NCBI RefSeq assembly: GCF_000520955.1
Contig: NZ_JACC01000002.1
Span: 124,001 to 188,000 of the forward strand
Direction of reading: 5' to 3'
Length of the DNA: 64,000 nt
Source of the DNA: Aquimarina pacifica
GTDB lineage: Bacteria; Bacteroidota; Bacteroidia; Flavobacteriales; Flavobacteriaceae
Shown here piece by piece: positions 44,167 to 56,635 of the stretch. The notes under the pieces were generated by a model. It was not told the origin of the DNA, did not search any database, and saw only the letters and a list, made by a program, of their open reading frames with translations. Within the stretch, counting starts at the first letter, position 1, and the number at the start of each line of letters is the position of its first letter. The position numbers and the translations under genes were made by a program.

Positions 44167-45051
44167 TTAAAACTTTATATCCTTCCAATTTTCTGAATAT
44201 GTAGGTGCAATTCTATTTAGGACTTGAATTGTCTTAGCTATATTTACAGACGGTCCTCCTGAAAAAACACTAGCGATCTCTGTAGCTTTGGAATCAAAAA
44301 ATACACGCATTAAATAAGAGTTTGGCCTATTATTATGCATCTCCTCAAGTACTTCTACAGATTCTATAATAGTTTCCTTCGCTTCTTTTACATTATTATG
44401 CATGGTATCCAACCCTTCTCTATGATAGGTATACAAAGCCTCTCTATATCCATCATATGCTCCAGAAAGAAGGTCATCATTGAGTCTATATCTATTAGGA
44501 TCTTTTTCTCTCGCCCAACCCGTTCTATTACTTCCTTGTGCGTTACTTACAATATTTTTGGCCTGTTCATAATAACCAGTACCACTATTTTTCTCAAAAG
44601 TATCGGCATCAACACCAAGAATTGTGTATAAATAAAAGGATATTACCGAAATTAAATTTGAGTCAAAACTATTCGGGTTAAAATCTAATGCTTGAAATTC
44701 TAAATAATTAAAATTAAATTGTTTGTCATTGATATTAAAAATTGTCGTTGAATAACTAGAACCATAAACAGGGCGTGATGCTTGCACCTGCAATGTTGCA
44801 GTAAAAGCATCATTATTATAGTCACTAATATTTATAAAAAAACTACAATCTATCCTTTCTTCTGTACGATAATCAATAGTAGTCCATTGTGTATTATTAA
44901 TGAACTCAGTTAGAGATTGCTCTAAAGTTCTAAAAACTTGCAAGTTTGGAATACCTGTTTGCTCGGCATTAACAGCAATCGTTGCATTGAACTCTTGAGC
45001 AGTACTACCGAATGTAAATGCTAATACAATGATAAGGACCAGTCTATTCAT
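44167..45051 (-). CDS. porD: DUF4835 protein, T9SS-associated PorD
   Basis: The 294-residue product has a signal peptide (1-18, ending STAQ). The family start is EFNATIAVNAEQTG and the body has LTEFINNTQW, IDCSFFINISDY, FTATLQVQASRPVYGSSY and a C-terminal RIAPTYSENWKDIKF. DUF4835 proteins are annotated as PorD of the type IX secretion system. The gene overlaps coaBC by 8 bases, so translation is coupled. Its presence agrees with a T9SS cargo at 11366-14527. Confidence 0.85.
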   Translation of the reverse strand: MNRLVLIIVLAFTFGSTAQEFNATIAVNAEQTGIPNLQVFRTLEQSLTEFINNTQWTTIDYRTEERIDCSFFINISDYNNDAFTATLQVQASRPVYGSSYSTTIFNINDKQFNFNYLEFQALDFNPNSFDSNLISVISFYLYTILGVDADTFEKNSGTGYYEQAKNIVSNAQGSNRTGWAREKDPNRYRLNDDLLSGAYDGYREALYTYHREGLDTMHNNVKEAKETIIESVEVLEEMHNNRPNSYLMRVFFDSKATEIASVFSGGPSVNIAKTIQVLNRIAPTYSENWKDIKF

Positions 45052-46255
45052 TTTTTAGTATATTAATTTCATTAAAAATATCTTGGGCGACCTCAGATTT
45101 TGTTTTTAACTCAAACGTTTTAATGTCTAATTTATGATTAATTAAACTTACTTTATTTGTTTGTCCTTTAAAACCTGCTCCTTTATCATTTAAAGAATTG
45201 AGAACAATAAGATCTAAATTTTTATTTTTCAGTTTATTTTTAGCATTTGCCTCTTCATTTTCTGTTTCTAAAGCAAACCCTACTAAAAACTGATGTTTCT
45301 TTTCTGCTCCCATCCACTTTAGAATATCTGTGGTTCGCTCTAAATCAATAGAAAAATTTGTGTCTTTCTTTTTTATTTTTTGATTTGATATTGTTTTGGG
45401 TCTATAATCTGCAACTGCAGCTGCAGCAATAGCAATATCACAAGTTGGATATAAAGGTTTAACAGCTTCAAACATATCCTGTGCACTTATAACATTTATA
45501 ACAGTAATATTACTGTGATTTACTTGTATCGCAGAAGGTCCTAATATCAAAAATACTTGAGCTCCAAGATCTGCTGCTACCTTAGCCAAGGCTACACCCA
45601 TTCTGCCACTAGAATGATTACCAATAAACCGCACAGGATCAATTGCTTCGTATGTTGGCCCTGCTGTAATAAGAACTTTCTTATTTTTGAGAAATAACCC
45701 GTTTAATATATCATTTTCTATAAACTGAAGTATATTCTTTGGCTCTGCCATACGACCTTTTCCTACCAAACCACTGGCTAACTCACCAGACTCTGCTGGT
45801 ATTATCGTATTACCAAACTTTATAAGGGTCTCAAACGTTTTATGTGTTGAAGGGTGATTGTACATGTCTAGATCCATTGCAGGTGCAAAGTAAACGGGAC
45901 ATTTTGCTGACAAATAAGTAGCTAATAGCAGATTATCACTATTACCTGTTGCCATTTTTGATAAGGTATTGGCAGTGGCCGGTGCAATAAGCATTACATC
46001 CGCCCAAAGCCCTAAATCTACATGATTGTTCCAAACGGCATTTTCATCTTCTTCATCAAAAAAAGAAGAATATACCGGCCTTTTGGATAGTGTAGATAAT
46101 GTAAGAGGTGTAACAAAATCTTTGGCAGCAGGGGTCATTATTACTTGAACCTCTGATCCAGATTTGATAAACAAACGAACTAATTCTGCCACTTTATAAG
46201 CGGCAATACCAGCGGTGACACCCAATAGAATTTTTTTACCGCTCAGAATTGACAT
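45044..46255 (-). CDS. coaBC: Bifunctional CoaBC (phosphopantothenoylcysteine decarboxylase / phosphopantothenate-cysteine ligase)
   Basis: The 403-residue product has an N-terminal flavin-binding CoaC domain (about 1-175; GVTAGIAAYKVAELVRLF, APATANTLSKMATGNSDNLL, FAPAMDLDMY) and a C-terminal CoaB domain (about 185-403; VLITAGPTYEAIDPVRFIGNHSSGRMG, then AAAVADYRPK and KKKDTNFSIDLERT). It makes 4'-phosphopantetheine from phosphopantothenate and cysteine for coenzyme A. It follows rpoZ by 4 bases. Confidence 0.95.
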   Translation of the reverse strand: MSILSGKKILLGVTAGIAAYKVAELVRLFIKSGSEVQVIMTPAAKDFVTPLTLSTLSKRPVYSSFFDEEDENAVWNNHVDLGLWADVMLIAPATANTLSKMATGNSDNLLLATYLSAKCPVYFAPAMDLDMYNHPSTHKTFETLIKFGNTIIPAESGELASGLVGKGRMAEPKNILQFIENDILNGLFLKNKKVLITAGPTYEAIDPVRFIGNHSSGRMGVALAKVAADLGAQVFLILGPSAIQVNHSNITVINVISAQDMFEAVKPLYPTCDIAIAAAAVADYRPKTISNQKIKKKDTNFSIDLERTTDILKWMGAEKKHQFLVGFALETENEEANAKNKLKNKNLDLIVLNSLNDKGAGFKGQTNKVSLINHKLDIKTFELKTKSEVAQDIFNEINILKNE

Positions 46256-46259
46256 AGAG

Positions 46260-46592
46260 TTATAAAGATTCTTTGTCCGCTTTTGTATTTCTATGATATA
46301 TTTTACCTTCTAACCATTCCTGAACTGCCAAAGAATGCGGTTTAGGTAATCTTTCATAAAACTTAGAAACTTCTATTTGTTCTTTATTTTCGAAAACTTC
46401 TTCTAAACTATCATTATATGTAGCAAACTCATCTAATTTCTCAAGAAGTTCTTTCTTAATATCTGTATTAATTTGATTTGCTCTTTTTGATATTATAGAG
46501 ATCGCTTCATAGATATTATCTGTTTCCTGATCAATACGATTCTTATCAATAGTAGTTGTATTGACTGGTGCATTACTTTTTTTCAAATCCAT
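46260..46592 (-). CDS. rpoZ: RNA polymerase omega subunit
   Basis: The 110-residue product matches the Bacteroidetes form of omega: a Lys-rich N-terminus, then DNIYEAISIISKRANQINTDIKKELLEKLDEFA, and a C-terminal PKPHSLAVQEWLEGKI. Omega stabilises the beta' subunit. It lies 3 bases downstream of bamD in the same operon. Confidence 0.92.
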   Translation of the reverse strand: MDLKKSNAPVNTTTIDKNRIDQETDNIYEAISIISKRANQINTDIKKELLEKLDEFATYNDSLEEVFENKEQIEVSKFYERLPKPHSLAVQEWLEGKIYHRNTKADKESL

Positions 46593-46595
46593 CTT

Positions 46596-47408
46596 CTACT
46601 TTACTTTAGTTTCTGTTTTATATTTTTCTAGTCTTGATGCTATATCTTCTCCTATATCATTTGCCTTCTCAAAATATTCTCCTTCGGTCTTATAATACTT
46701 TTTATAGTTATTATAATATTGCTGAGCTTCGATAAGTCGTTCGTTTACTAAACTTTCGTAACTACCTATAGCTAATAAATATTGTGATTCTAACTTGTAA
46801 TATAACACTTTTTCTCGAAAGATTGATCCTGGATAATCAATCAAATAATTATCAAAAGTAGCAATAGCAACTTTATAATCTTCTCTATGGTGATTCTGCT
46901 TTGCTATTTCGTAAGCCTTTCTCTCCTTCTTTTCTCTTAATTCTGTTACCATATCATTGGCTTCCTTAAGATTTTCACTCTCTGGATATGAATTTATATA
47001 GGCTTGTAGCTTTTCTATAGCATTCGTAGTTTCTTCCTGGTCCAAACTATAACGTGGAGAGAGATTATAATAACTTTTGGCAGACTTAAATGACGCATCT
47101 TCCTTTTTATCACTACTTGGATACGAATTTACGAATCTCTCAAATTGATATCCTGACAAGTAAAAATCTCCTAATTGATAATATGTATCTGCATAATAAT
47201 ACATTACCCTTTCTGCCTGTGGTTTACCTCGATACTTTGGTACAATTTGTTCAAAAACACGTAATGCTTTTTTATATTTCTCCTCTTTATACAAGCGCTC
47301 TGCCAATTTATATTTAGGCGGCAACTCTTCATTTCTAAGGATCTTCTGATACTCACTACAAGACCCCAAAAACAATACAAAAACTAATAAATACAAAAAT
47401 CTCATCAT
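46596..47408 (-). CDS. bamD: Outer-membrane assembly lipoprotein BamD
   Basis: The 270-residue product has a lipoprotein signal (LFLGSC, Cys17) and then a run of TPR-like helices (about 30-250; ERLYKEEKYKKALRVFEQIVPKY, GDFYLSGYQFERFVNSYPSS), as in BamD/ComL. It is part of the BAM machine that inserts beta-barrel proteins. An ATG pair (47408 and 47405) follows a consensus promoter by about 20 bases. It leads the operon with rpoZ, coaBC, porD and recN. Confidence 0.9.
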   Translation of the reverse strand: MMRFLYLLVFVLFLGSCSEYQKILRNEELPPKYKLAERLYKEEKYKKALRVFEQIVPKYRGKPQAERVMYYYADTYYQLGDFYLSGYQFERFVNSYPSSDKKEDASFKSAKSYYNLSPRYSLDQEETTNAIEKLQAYINSYPESENLKEANDMVTELREKKERKAYEIAKQNHHREDYKVAIATFDNYLIDYPGSIFREKVLYYKLESQYLLAIGSYESLVNERLIEAQQYYNNYKKYYKTEGEYFEKANDIGEDIASRLEKYKTETKVK

Positions 47409-47427
47409 AGCTTAAAAAAACATCTGG

Positions 47428-47459
47428 CAAAAGTAGATATTTCTGCCGTATTACAAAAA
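47428..47459 (-). promoter_or_regulatory. Consensus promoter of the bamD-rpoZ-coaBC-porD-recN operon
   Basis: On the minus strand, TTTTTG (47454-47459), 18 bases, then TACTTTTG (47428-47435), an exact -7 consensus. The leader before the ATG at 47408 would be about 12-15 bases. Confidence 0.75.
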
Positions 47460-47627
47460 CTTTAATTCACTCAATTCACCTATAATAATTGAATCTACTT
47501 CTATATTATCAAAAATCCAGTAGAAATAGTTACTCAATTACTCTTTGAACTGCTTAAATAACTTTATAATGTAGTGTTTGTTGCAGATACCAGAACAAAT
47601 ATCAAAATAAAAACAAAGAATAATAAA

Positions 47628-48563
47628 TTATGTTTTCGCCTGTTTTCTGGGTGTTGTACTATCTAGTTTTTCATGATCTAAAATGGTATATCCCTCATCA
47701 TCATAATGAAATGCAGGAACGAAACCTCTGTCCTTCTGCAATCCTTTCAGCTCATAAGAATACACTTGATGAACCTCTTGAGCAAATGATTCATCATAAT
47801 AACTGGCCAAAATTAGAATTTCTCCGTTTAATTGGGTTAGTGAATTCCTATCAAAAGTGGCCAATGGACTTAATTCATCTATGGCATGCACAATAGTCCA
47901 TGTCGTCGGTAAGTATGTAATAGAATTACGTTCTAAATTAAGTTTATAAAAACTATTCGTATAAGAAGTACCATCCTCATTCTCCTGAGATATTGATAGT
48001 GTGGCTTCAATCCTTGGCCTAATCATAACATTTGCAGTTCTGCTCATCAATCTAAACATAATACAATCCTGACCGTTGTGTTCTCTTAGTACAATAGCAT
48101 CACTAAACTTAATATTAGATTTTGGTTTAGAAAACCGACCATATAATAACCCTGTGATAAAAGAAAAACTAAGCAGCCCCACTAAAGCTTCAAAAGAAGA
48201 AATAATTCCGAAAAGCAATCCTTCTGGTGCCATTGCACCATATCCCACTGTTGTTATTGTTTGAGCAGAAAAAAAGAATGCATTCAAAAAATCTCTAAAA
48301 ACATTACCCGTTGGCTCTATAATATCTGCTATTCCTAAAAACGTATATATCAACGCAAATAAAGAATTAACTACAACATACCCCAGAAGAACCCATAAAA
48401 AGAATTTCATCCAAGAAATACTTATCAAATAATTATAACTGGCTGATAAACTACTAGGTTTATTGATGTGTTTTATATTAAAAGAACCATCTTGATTAAT
48501 AAATCTTTTTGCATATTTATTTGAAGATCGACCAATTCCTGGATCTTTTATTTTTTTTGCCAT
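47628..48563 (-). CDS. Kir-type inward-rectifier potassium channel
   Basis: The 311-residue product has two transmembrane helices (about 51-75 and 115-140) around the pore filter TTVGYG (near residue 100), followed by a C-terminal cytoplasmic beta-sandwich (about 150-290; MFRLMSRTANVMIRPRIEATLSI) like KirBac channels. It conducts K+ with regulation by the cytoplasmic domain. It starts 12 bases after dapA, and the gene order with dapA may reflect one transcript. Confidence 0.88.
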   Translation of the reverse strand: MAKKIKDPGIGRSSNKYAKRFINQDGSFNIKHINKPSSLSASYNYLISISWMKFFLWVLLGYVVVNSLFALIYTFLGIADIIEPTGNVFRDFLNAFFFSAQTITTVGYGAMAPEGLLFGIISSFEALVGLLSFSFITGLLYGRFSKPKSNIKFSDAIVLREHNGQDCIMFRLMSRTANVMIRPRIEATLSISQENEDGTSYTNSFYKLNLERNSITYLPTTWTIVHAIDELSPLATFDRNSLTQLNGEILILASYYDESFAQEVHQVYSYELKGLQKDRGFVPAFHYDDEGYTILDHEKLDSTTPRKQAKT

Positions 48564-48574
48564 TGTTTCGGTAA

Positions 48575-49450
48575 TTAATAACCTTTGATAAAGTCTTTAA
48601 TTTTCTTAGAAAGAGTCGAAGAAACAGAAACCAAAGGCAAGCGAACAGCATCTTCGCATACGCCCTTTATTTTTAAAATGTGCTTAATTCCTGCCGGATT
48701 TCCTTCTTCAAAAGCATAATCAAGAACTGGCAACAACTTATATAAATGGTCATATGCTTTATTAATATCTCCAGAAAGTCCCAATCTGATCATCTCTGAA
48801 AAATCTTTAGGAAACCCTTGACCTACCACACTTATTACACCATCTCCTCCTGCAGTTACTGTTGGCAATGCTAACGCATCGTCTCCTGAGATCACTAAGA
48901 AATCTGAAGGCTTATCCTTTATAATTTTAAGCACTTGTGTAAAATCACCAACTGCTTCTTTAATCCCAATAATATTATCTAATTGTGCCAGACGTAATGT
49001 CGTTTCTGCAGTCATATTAGTAGCCGTTCTAGAAGGCACATTATATAACAACACAGGCAAAGGTGTTTGATCATTAATTGCCTTATAATGCTGATAAATC
49101 CCCTCTTGGCTAGGTCTGTTATACATGGGGACAACTGAAAGAACTGCATCAAAATCTGATGTGTTTACTTCGTTAAGTTCTGAAATAACTGCTGACGTAT
49201 TATTTCCGCCGACTCCTATCACCAATGGGAGTCTTTTATTATTAGTTTTGACAATATGAGCGATTAAACTCTTTTTTTCATCCTTGGTCAGAGTCACTGA
49301 CTCTGCCGTTGTTCCTAAAACGACAAGATATTCTACACCTCCTTTTATACAAAAATCAACCAATGATGTTACCCCTTGATAATCGATTGAACCGTCACTA
49401 TTAAATGGAGTAGCCAATGCTACACCTGTTCCCCTGAGAAAATTACTCAT
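48575..49450 (-). CDS. dapA: 4-hydroxy-tetrahydrodipicolinate synthase
   Basis: The 291-residue product is a TIM-barrel aldolase: GTGVALATPF at the start, VLGTTAESVTLTKDEK (phosphate/keto-acid site), LLYNVPSRTATNMTAET with the catalytic Tyr, and IIGIKEAVGDF with the Schiff-base Lys. It condenses pyruvate and aspartate semialdehyde to start lysine and diaminopimelate synthesis. Length is normal. It follows a DUF6913 gene by one base. Confidence 0.95.
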   Translation of the reverse strand: MSNFLRGTGVALATPFNSDGSIDYQGVTSLVDFCIKGGVEYLVVLGTTAESVTLTKDEKKSLIAHIVKTNNKRLPLVIGVGGNNTSAVISELNEVNTSDFDAVLSVVPMYNRPSQEGIYQHYKAINDQTPLPVLLYNVPSRTATNMTAETTLRLAQLDNIIGIKEAVGDFTQVLKIIKDKPSDFLVISGDDALALPTVTAGGDGVISVVGQGFPKDFSEMIRLGLSGDINKAYDHLYKLLPVLDYAFEEGNPAGIKHILKIKGVCEDAVRLPLVSVSSTLSKKIKDFIKGY

Positions 49451-49451
49451 A

Positions 49452-49976
49452 TTATATAATCTGTAAAATTTTTAAGTATTTTTTTAATTCTGATATAAAA
49501 AGATTAGTGTCATTAGTAGATGCGCCGATAATTAAATCATTAATTCTATTATCCACTTCTGCAAAACCTACTTTTAATTTTGCTTTTGATGCAGCTGCCA
49601 CATAATCAAGGCCTAATTTACTTTCTGAATAAAAATTGATTAAAATATCAAAATCAGTATCAATAAAATTGTTTAAAGAGCTACTCTTTACTTTACCATT
49701 GACACCAAAGCTTTTAAAATTATAATAGGCAGCATCTTTATCATCAGAAATTTCTTTTTGATCATCTTTATACCCCATTACAATAAGGCGATCAGATTTT
49801 ACACCCAATTCATTAGCCAACTTAATAACGGATAGTATATTAATGGATTTTGTAGCATCAATAAGAACCGCCAAACTACTAATGCTAGAAACTTCTTTAG
49901 CCTTAGATTTTCTTGCTTTTATGTGATATTCAATGCTTTTTTTTACACTATTTCTTTTTAGGCCTTTTGCAATCAT
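49452..49976 (-). CDS. DUF6913 family protein
   Basis: The 174-residue product is cytoplasmic, starts with a basic helix (KGLKRNSVKKSIEYHIKARKSKAKEV) and then has an alternating alpha/beta pattern (AVLIDATKSINILSVIKLANELG, DFDILINFYSE, VAAASKAKLKVGFAE). It matches a family found beside dapA in flavobacteria, without known function. The next gene, dapA, begins one base after its stop. It carries a perfect -7 promoter element 21 bases upstream. Confidence 0.75.
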   Translation of the reverse strand: MIAKGLKRNSVKKSIEYHIKARKSKAKEVSSISSLAVLIDATKSINILSVIKLANELGVKSDRLIVMGYKDDQKEISDDKDAAYYNFKSFGVNGKVKSSSLNNFIDTDFDILINFYSESKLGLDYVAAASKAKLKVGFAEVDNRINDLIIGASTNDTNLFISELKKYLKILQII

Positions 49977-49996
49977 TCATAAAAAAGATTAAGTCA

Positions 49997-50004
49997 CAAA
50001 TGTA
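49997..50004 (-). promoter_or_regulatory. Candidate -7 element for the DUF6913-dapA unit
   Basis: The minus strand reads TACATTTG, an exact TAnnTTTG match, 21 bases before the start codon at 49976. No TTTG lies at the -33 position. A 10-bp palindrome CGTACGTACG (50030-50039) lies just upstream and could be an operator. Confidence 0.4.
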
Positions 50005-50225
50005 ACTATTTTACTTTTTAAAAGCATACCGTACGTACGAAGAAAAATAAAACGAAGAGAATTCATGCATAAAATTATTTCCTAAACACCCCAAGAATAC
50101 ATTAAGTATCTCATGACAAATTAAAACACACTAAAACCATATATAAAAATGACATCAATTAGAAAATATTTCTAAAAATTATAAAAAAAATACCTAACAT
50201 ATTTTCTGCATACAATTTCTAAATC

Positions 50226-50909
50226 TCATGAAAGTCTCTTCAACTTTGTTTCTATAAAAAAGCCAGCAAAAAGATAATAGCCCAGAGCGTCACTAACATT
50301 AATAAGCACGATGAATAATTTATCATAGTAGTATAATTCATTAATAATAAAAACTGCATTCGCAAATAGTACGCAATAGGCTACAATAAATAAATACACT
50401 GTTTTTTCATATCTATCAGCTGCATAAATAAAGAAAGAAATAACAACAAACAGAAAAAGACTTACCAAAACTAAAACAAACAAACCTATTGAAAATACCA
50501 TTTTGGGCAACACAACATCTACAATAAAAAAAATGAGATACCCTATCAAAACAATACTAATTATTACAGGAGGGGATTTAGACACACCAGATTTTATATC
50601 TTTTATCGTTATAAAATCTTTTAATAAAAATATATTAATTATATAAAATAAGATCAAGCCTATCGAAACAGGCATATAGTACTTCACAAAATTAATATAT
50701 GCTAGAACATCAGTAACCAGCATAATACACATACTAATAGGAATCCAAAAATTGACATCTCTTGAATAGTTACAATAAATAGCAATAATAGACAAAGGAA
50801 TAATGGGCTTTACAAAAGCTAACACTGATGAATCACAAAAAAAAGCAACGCAAATAACTACAAAACAGCATAAATAGAAAAGAATATATGTAAAACTTGT
50901 TTTAAGCAC
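50226..50909 (-). CDS. YhhN-like (lysoplasmalogenase family) membrane protein, copy 1
   Basis: The 227-residue product is almost entirely hydrophobic with about eight transmembrane segments. The pattern LAFVKPIIPLSIIAIYCN near the start resembles the KP-containing motif of TMEM86/YhhN proteins, some of which hydrolyse lysoplasmalogens. The motif is weak, so the call is tentative. It is near a second member at 51054-51740; the two are about 23 kDa each and probably arose by duplication. It is in the same direction as ligA. Confidence 0.6.
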   Translation of the reverse strand: MLKTSFTYILFYLCCFVVICVAFFCDSSVLAFVKPIIPLSIIAIYCNYSRDVNFWIPISMCIMLVTDVLAYINFVKYYMPVSIGLILFYIINIFLLKDFITIKDIKSGVSKSPPVIISIVLIGYLIFFIVDVVLPKMVFSIGLFVLVLVSLFLFVVISFFIYAADRYEKTVYLFIVAYCVLFANAVFIINELYYYDKLFIVLINVSDALGYYLFAGFFIETKLKRLS

Positions 50910-51053
50910 AAAAACGTATCTCAGACTAACCCTAATTAATAAAAATCGATCACCTTTATAATTACATATTTATGTGATCTGTCAATATTTCATATTTATA
51001 TACTATTCAACTGGTAAAAACAACTCCTGAATAGTTAATTAAAATCAATTATT

Positions 51054-53783
<2,730 letters not shown>

Positions 53784-53963
53784 CCCCTGACATTCAAACT
53801 TTACCGAAAGAAAAAGAAGTTTCAAAATGTATTATTATTAAAGCATTACCCTTGATCAATTATTGAGTATCAAATCAAGGCTTCTCTTTGTCAAGCTACA
53901 AACTCGTATGTAATTCCTAAAAATTAACTAGTAACAAACTTAATTAAATTCTTAGCTTTTTAA

Positions 53964-54554
53964 TCAAGTCTTGTCTAAGTTCAACCATTTTGGTTTTGGT
54001 ATTGGTCGAAACTCTTTCATCTTTCTTATCAAGCCATCTATCGTATCATCTACTAAAAGTAACTTGTAATTTTCTATCGTCAAAAAACCTTTCTGTACCA
54101 TATTGTCTAACAAACCTAATAAATCATCATAAAACCCTCCTACATTTAACAACCCAATTGGTTTTTGATGCAGTCCTAATTGCGACCATGTTAATATTTC
54201 AAATAGCTCTTCTAATGTCCCAAATCCTCCTGGCAATGTAATGAATCCATCACTATATTCTTGCATTTTCATCTTTCTTTGATGCATACTATCTGTCACT
54301 ACCAATTCACTGAGACCATCATGAACAACTTCTTTCAACTTTAAAAATTCAGGAATTACACCAATTACTTTACCCTTATTAGAAAGTACACTTCCTGCAA
54401 CTTTACCCATTACTCCAATTTTGGCTCCACCATAAACCAAGGTTATTTCTTCTTCTGCCAATAATTTACCTAATTTCTCAGCTTCAGAGATTATAGTACC
54501 ATCATTGCCATCACTACTTCCACAAAATACACAAATTGACTTTAGAGCATTCAT
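53964..54554 (-). CDS. LOG family protein (cytokinin riboside 5'-monophosphate phosphoribohydrolase fold)
   Basis: I chose the ATG at 54554 (196 residues, MNALKSICVFCGSS), 10 bases after the prmC stop; the longer start at 54578 would overlap prmC by 14 bases. The Rossmann-like fold shows ICVFCGSSDGN, TLVYGGAKIGVMGKVA, MHQRKMKM and the family motif LPGGFGTLEELFEILTW. LOG-type enzymes split nucleotide monophosphates to release the base. It follows prmC in the same direction. Confidence 0.88.
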   Translation of the reverse strand: MNALKSICVFCGSSDGNDGTIISEAEKLGKLLAEEEITLVYGGAKIGVMGKVAGSVLSNKGKVIGVIPEFLKLKEVVHDGLSELVVTDSMHQRKMKMQEYSDGFITLPGGFGTLEELFEILTWSQLGLHQKPIGLLNVGGFYDDLLGLLDNMVQKGFLTIENYKLLLVDDTIDGLIRKMKEFRPIPKPKWLNLDKT

Positions 54555-54564
54555 ATCTTTTTTT

Positions 54565-55413
54565 TTACAATTCTGCACGTATCATACGATCATTACCAAA
54601 TAGATCTTGACGTAATTCTACCAATGAAAACCCTATATCTTCTATCATTTTCTGTGTCTCTAAACCCAAATATTGATTAATCTCGAAATATAACACCCCT
54701 TTTTTGTTTAAATACTTGTGAGCCAAATTAGCAATACATTTATAAAATATTAGTGGATTATCATCCGCTACAAATAATGCTTGTGATGGTTCATTATTTA
54801 AAACATTTGGCTTTATTTCTTGCTTTTCTAATTCTCTCACATACGGAGGATTAGAAACAATAACATCAAACTTTTGAAATAACGCTTTTGTTTCTAAAAT
54901 ATCTGCATGCAGAAAGGCTACTGTTGCATCATTTCTTTTAGCATTTCCCTTTGCTGTGTTAATTGCCTCTTCAGAAATATCTAAAGCATAGACCTCAGAA
55001 TCTGCTATATTTTTTGCCAAAGAAATTGCAATACAACCACTTCCTGAACCAATATCTAATATAGAAATAGTATCTCTCCCTCCCTTTTGATCTTTGAGTA
55101 TCCAATCCACCAACTCTTCTGTTTCTGGCCTAGGTATTAATACACTAGAATCAACATTAAATTGCAGTCCAAAAAAATTAGTTTCACCTACAATATACTG
55201 AATTGGTTGCTGTTGTGCTAATTTTATTTTGGCATTATCAAAATCAACCAACTGTTGATCAGTAAGTTTCATATCTAAATTCAAAGAAATCATTGCTCTA
55301 GAAAAACCCAAAAATTTTTCAGATAAAATAACAAAGAAAGCACGAACTTCTTCAACACTATATATAGCTTTTAAATCATTGATAAAACCCGCTCTTAAAC
55401 TCTTTATATCCAT
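54565..55413 (-). CDS. prmC: Release factor glutamine methyltransferase PrmC (HemK)
   Basis: The 282-residue product has an N-terminal helical domain, then a class I methyltransferase fold: ISILDIGSGSGCIAISLAK (SAM-binding motif I), VYALDISEEAI, and the catalytic NPPY motif in FDVIVSNPPYVREL. PrmC methylates the glutamine of the GGQ motif in release factors. Upstream RIP/RPETEEL (LIPRPETEELVDW) is also diagnostic. It is followed by the LOG gene and preceded by a GNAT gene. Confidence 0.93.
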   Translation of the reverse strand: MDIKSLRAGFINDLKAIYSVEEVRAFFVILSEKFLGFSRAMISLNLDMKLTDQQLVDFDNAKIKLAQQQPIQYIVGETNFFGLQFNVDSSVLIPRPETEELVDWILKDQKGGRDTISILDIGSGSGCIAISLAKNIADSEVYALDISEEAINTAKGNAKRNDATVAFLHADILETKALFQKFDVIVSNPPYVRELEKQEIKPNVLNNEPSQALFVADDNPLIFYKCIANLAHKYLNKKGVLYFEINQYLGLETQKMIEDIGFSLVELRQDLFGNDRMIRAEL

Positions 55414-55459
55414 CGAAAAAAATTAAAATATGTACAGCAAAATTTTTATTAAACAAAGA

Positions 55460-55948
55460 CTATAATGTTTTTATCATCCAAGCCTGACAACTGTAATGCC
55501 CTGTATTGCCCATCGAGGTTTCTAATGAAGTAAAACCAACTTTATTATACAATTTCCTTGCATCTTGCATATAAGGCATTGTTTCTAGATAACATTGTTT
55601 ATAATTTTGTTCTTTGGCATAATCAAGGCATTTATTTATCATCTTATATCCTATTCCTAATCCTCTTATTTCTGATAAAAAATACATTTTTTGTAATTCG
55701 CAGATATCAGAGGAATTCTGTCCCTCTAGAAGTGCTATACCTGCACCTCCAAAAATCTTAGTATCCTTCTCAACAACATAATACTGAGTCCTAGGTTTGT
55801 TATAGGATTCATACATTGTATCCAATGACGCATCCTCATAGGCGGTGCCAATTTTCGGAACCCCCATTTCTATCAATACGCGTCGAATTACTTCGGCAAT
55901 TGCAATATTATCACCTGCTTTTATTGGACGAATTTTTACAGCACTCAT
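55460..55948 (-). CDS. GNAT-family N-acetyltransferase
   Basis: The 162-residue product has the GNAT core: VKIRPIKAGDNIAIAEVIR at the start, YYVVEKDTKIFGGAGIALL, ICELQKMYFLSEIRGLGIGYKMI (the acetyl-CoA pyrophosphate loop R-G-x-G-I-G) and AKEQNYKQCYLETMPYMQDARKLYNKVGF. The acceptor is unknown. It lies 46 bases before prmC. Confidence 0.88.
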   Translation of the reverse strand: MSAVKIRPIKAGDNIAIAEVIRRVLIEMGVPKIGTAYEDASLDTMYESYNKPRTQYYVVEKDTKIFGGAGIALLEGQNSSDICELQKMYFLSEIRGLGIGYKMINKCLDYAKEQNYKQCYLETMPYMQDARKLYNKVGFTSLETSMGNTGHYSCQAWMIKTL

Positions 55949-56122
55949 TATTTAAAAATATTTTGTATTCTATTATAGCTTCAAAAACACGTATTTTTGA
56001 AAATAGACACGTTTTAACCGGTTAAGAACAGTTATAGTTTCCCAATACACAGTTTCCCTTAATTCTGCAATTATTTATAGCAAAAACAAGATTAATAAAA
56101 ATTTAAATCAAAAAACACCCTA

Positions 56123-56590
56123 ATGTCAAAAAATATTTATTTCATCCTATTTTTTTTAATGTATTCAATACTTCATGCGCAGAAGTCAACTTCCTATCAA
56201 AATACAGAAATTTATGAAGTTGAAACTATTAAAAAAGGGCCTTTTACATATTATCAACTCGAAGTACAAACTGAAGCAGGCATTTTGGGAGAACTTTTTC
56301 TTAACAGGAAGAAACTATTCAAGTTCGATGGATCTATTAGTCAATTATCTAGTAATGAAGCTCAAAAATCAATTAAAAAAGGAACCAACAAAATTACACT
56401 TAAAATCAAATCCGTTGATCAAGATGTAAAAAAAGGATATTTCACAGGGTGCACAACACGTATAACGTTACATGGAACGAATGAACGCATTTTTGCTTCT
56501 AAAGAAACCGAAATAATAAGAATAGAATGGAATCCGGAGCCAAGTAAAAAAGAACAAATCATTACGTACGTCTTTGACCTAGATAAATAA
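56123..56590 (+). CDS. Small secreted protein of unknown function
   Basis: The 155-residue product has a signal peptide (about 1-19, ending LHAQ) and a beta-rich, Lys-rich body (for example YQLEVQTEAGILGELFLNRK and KGYFTGCTTRITLHG). It is not a lipoprotein, and I recognise no family. It is rightward, 72 bases before ribD, and may or may not be cotranscribed. Confidence 0.6.
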   Translation: MSKNIYFILFFLMYSILHAQKSTSYQNTEIYEVETIKKGPFTYYQLEVQTEAGILGELFLNRKKLFKFDGSISQLSSNEAQKSIKKGTNKITLKIKSVDQDVKKGYFTGCTTRITLHGTNERIFASKETEIIRIEWNPEPSKKEQIITYVFDLDK

Positions 56591-56635
56591 ACCATAAACT
56601 AACCGCAGAATCTCTTATAAATCATATAAAATATA

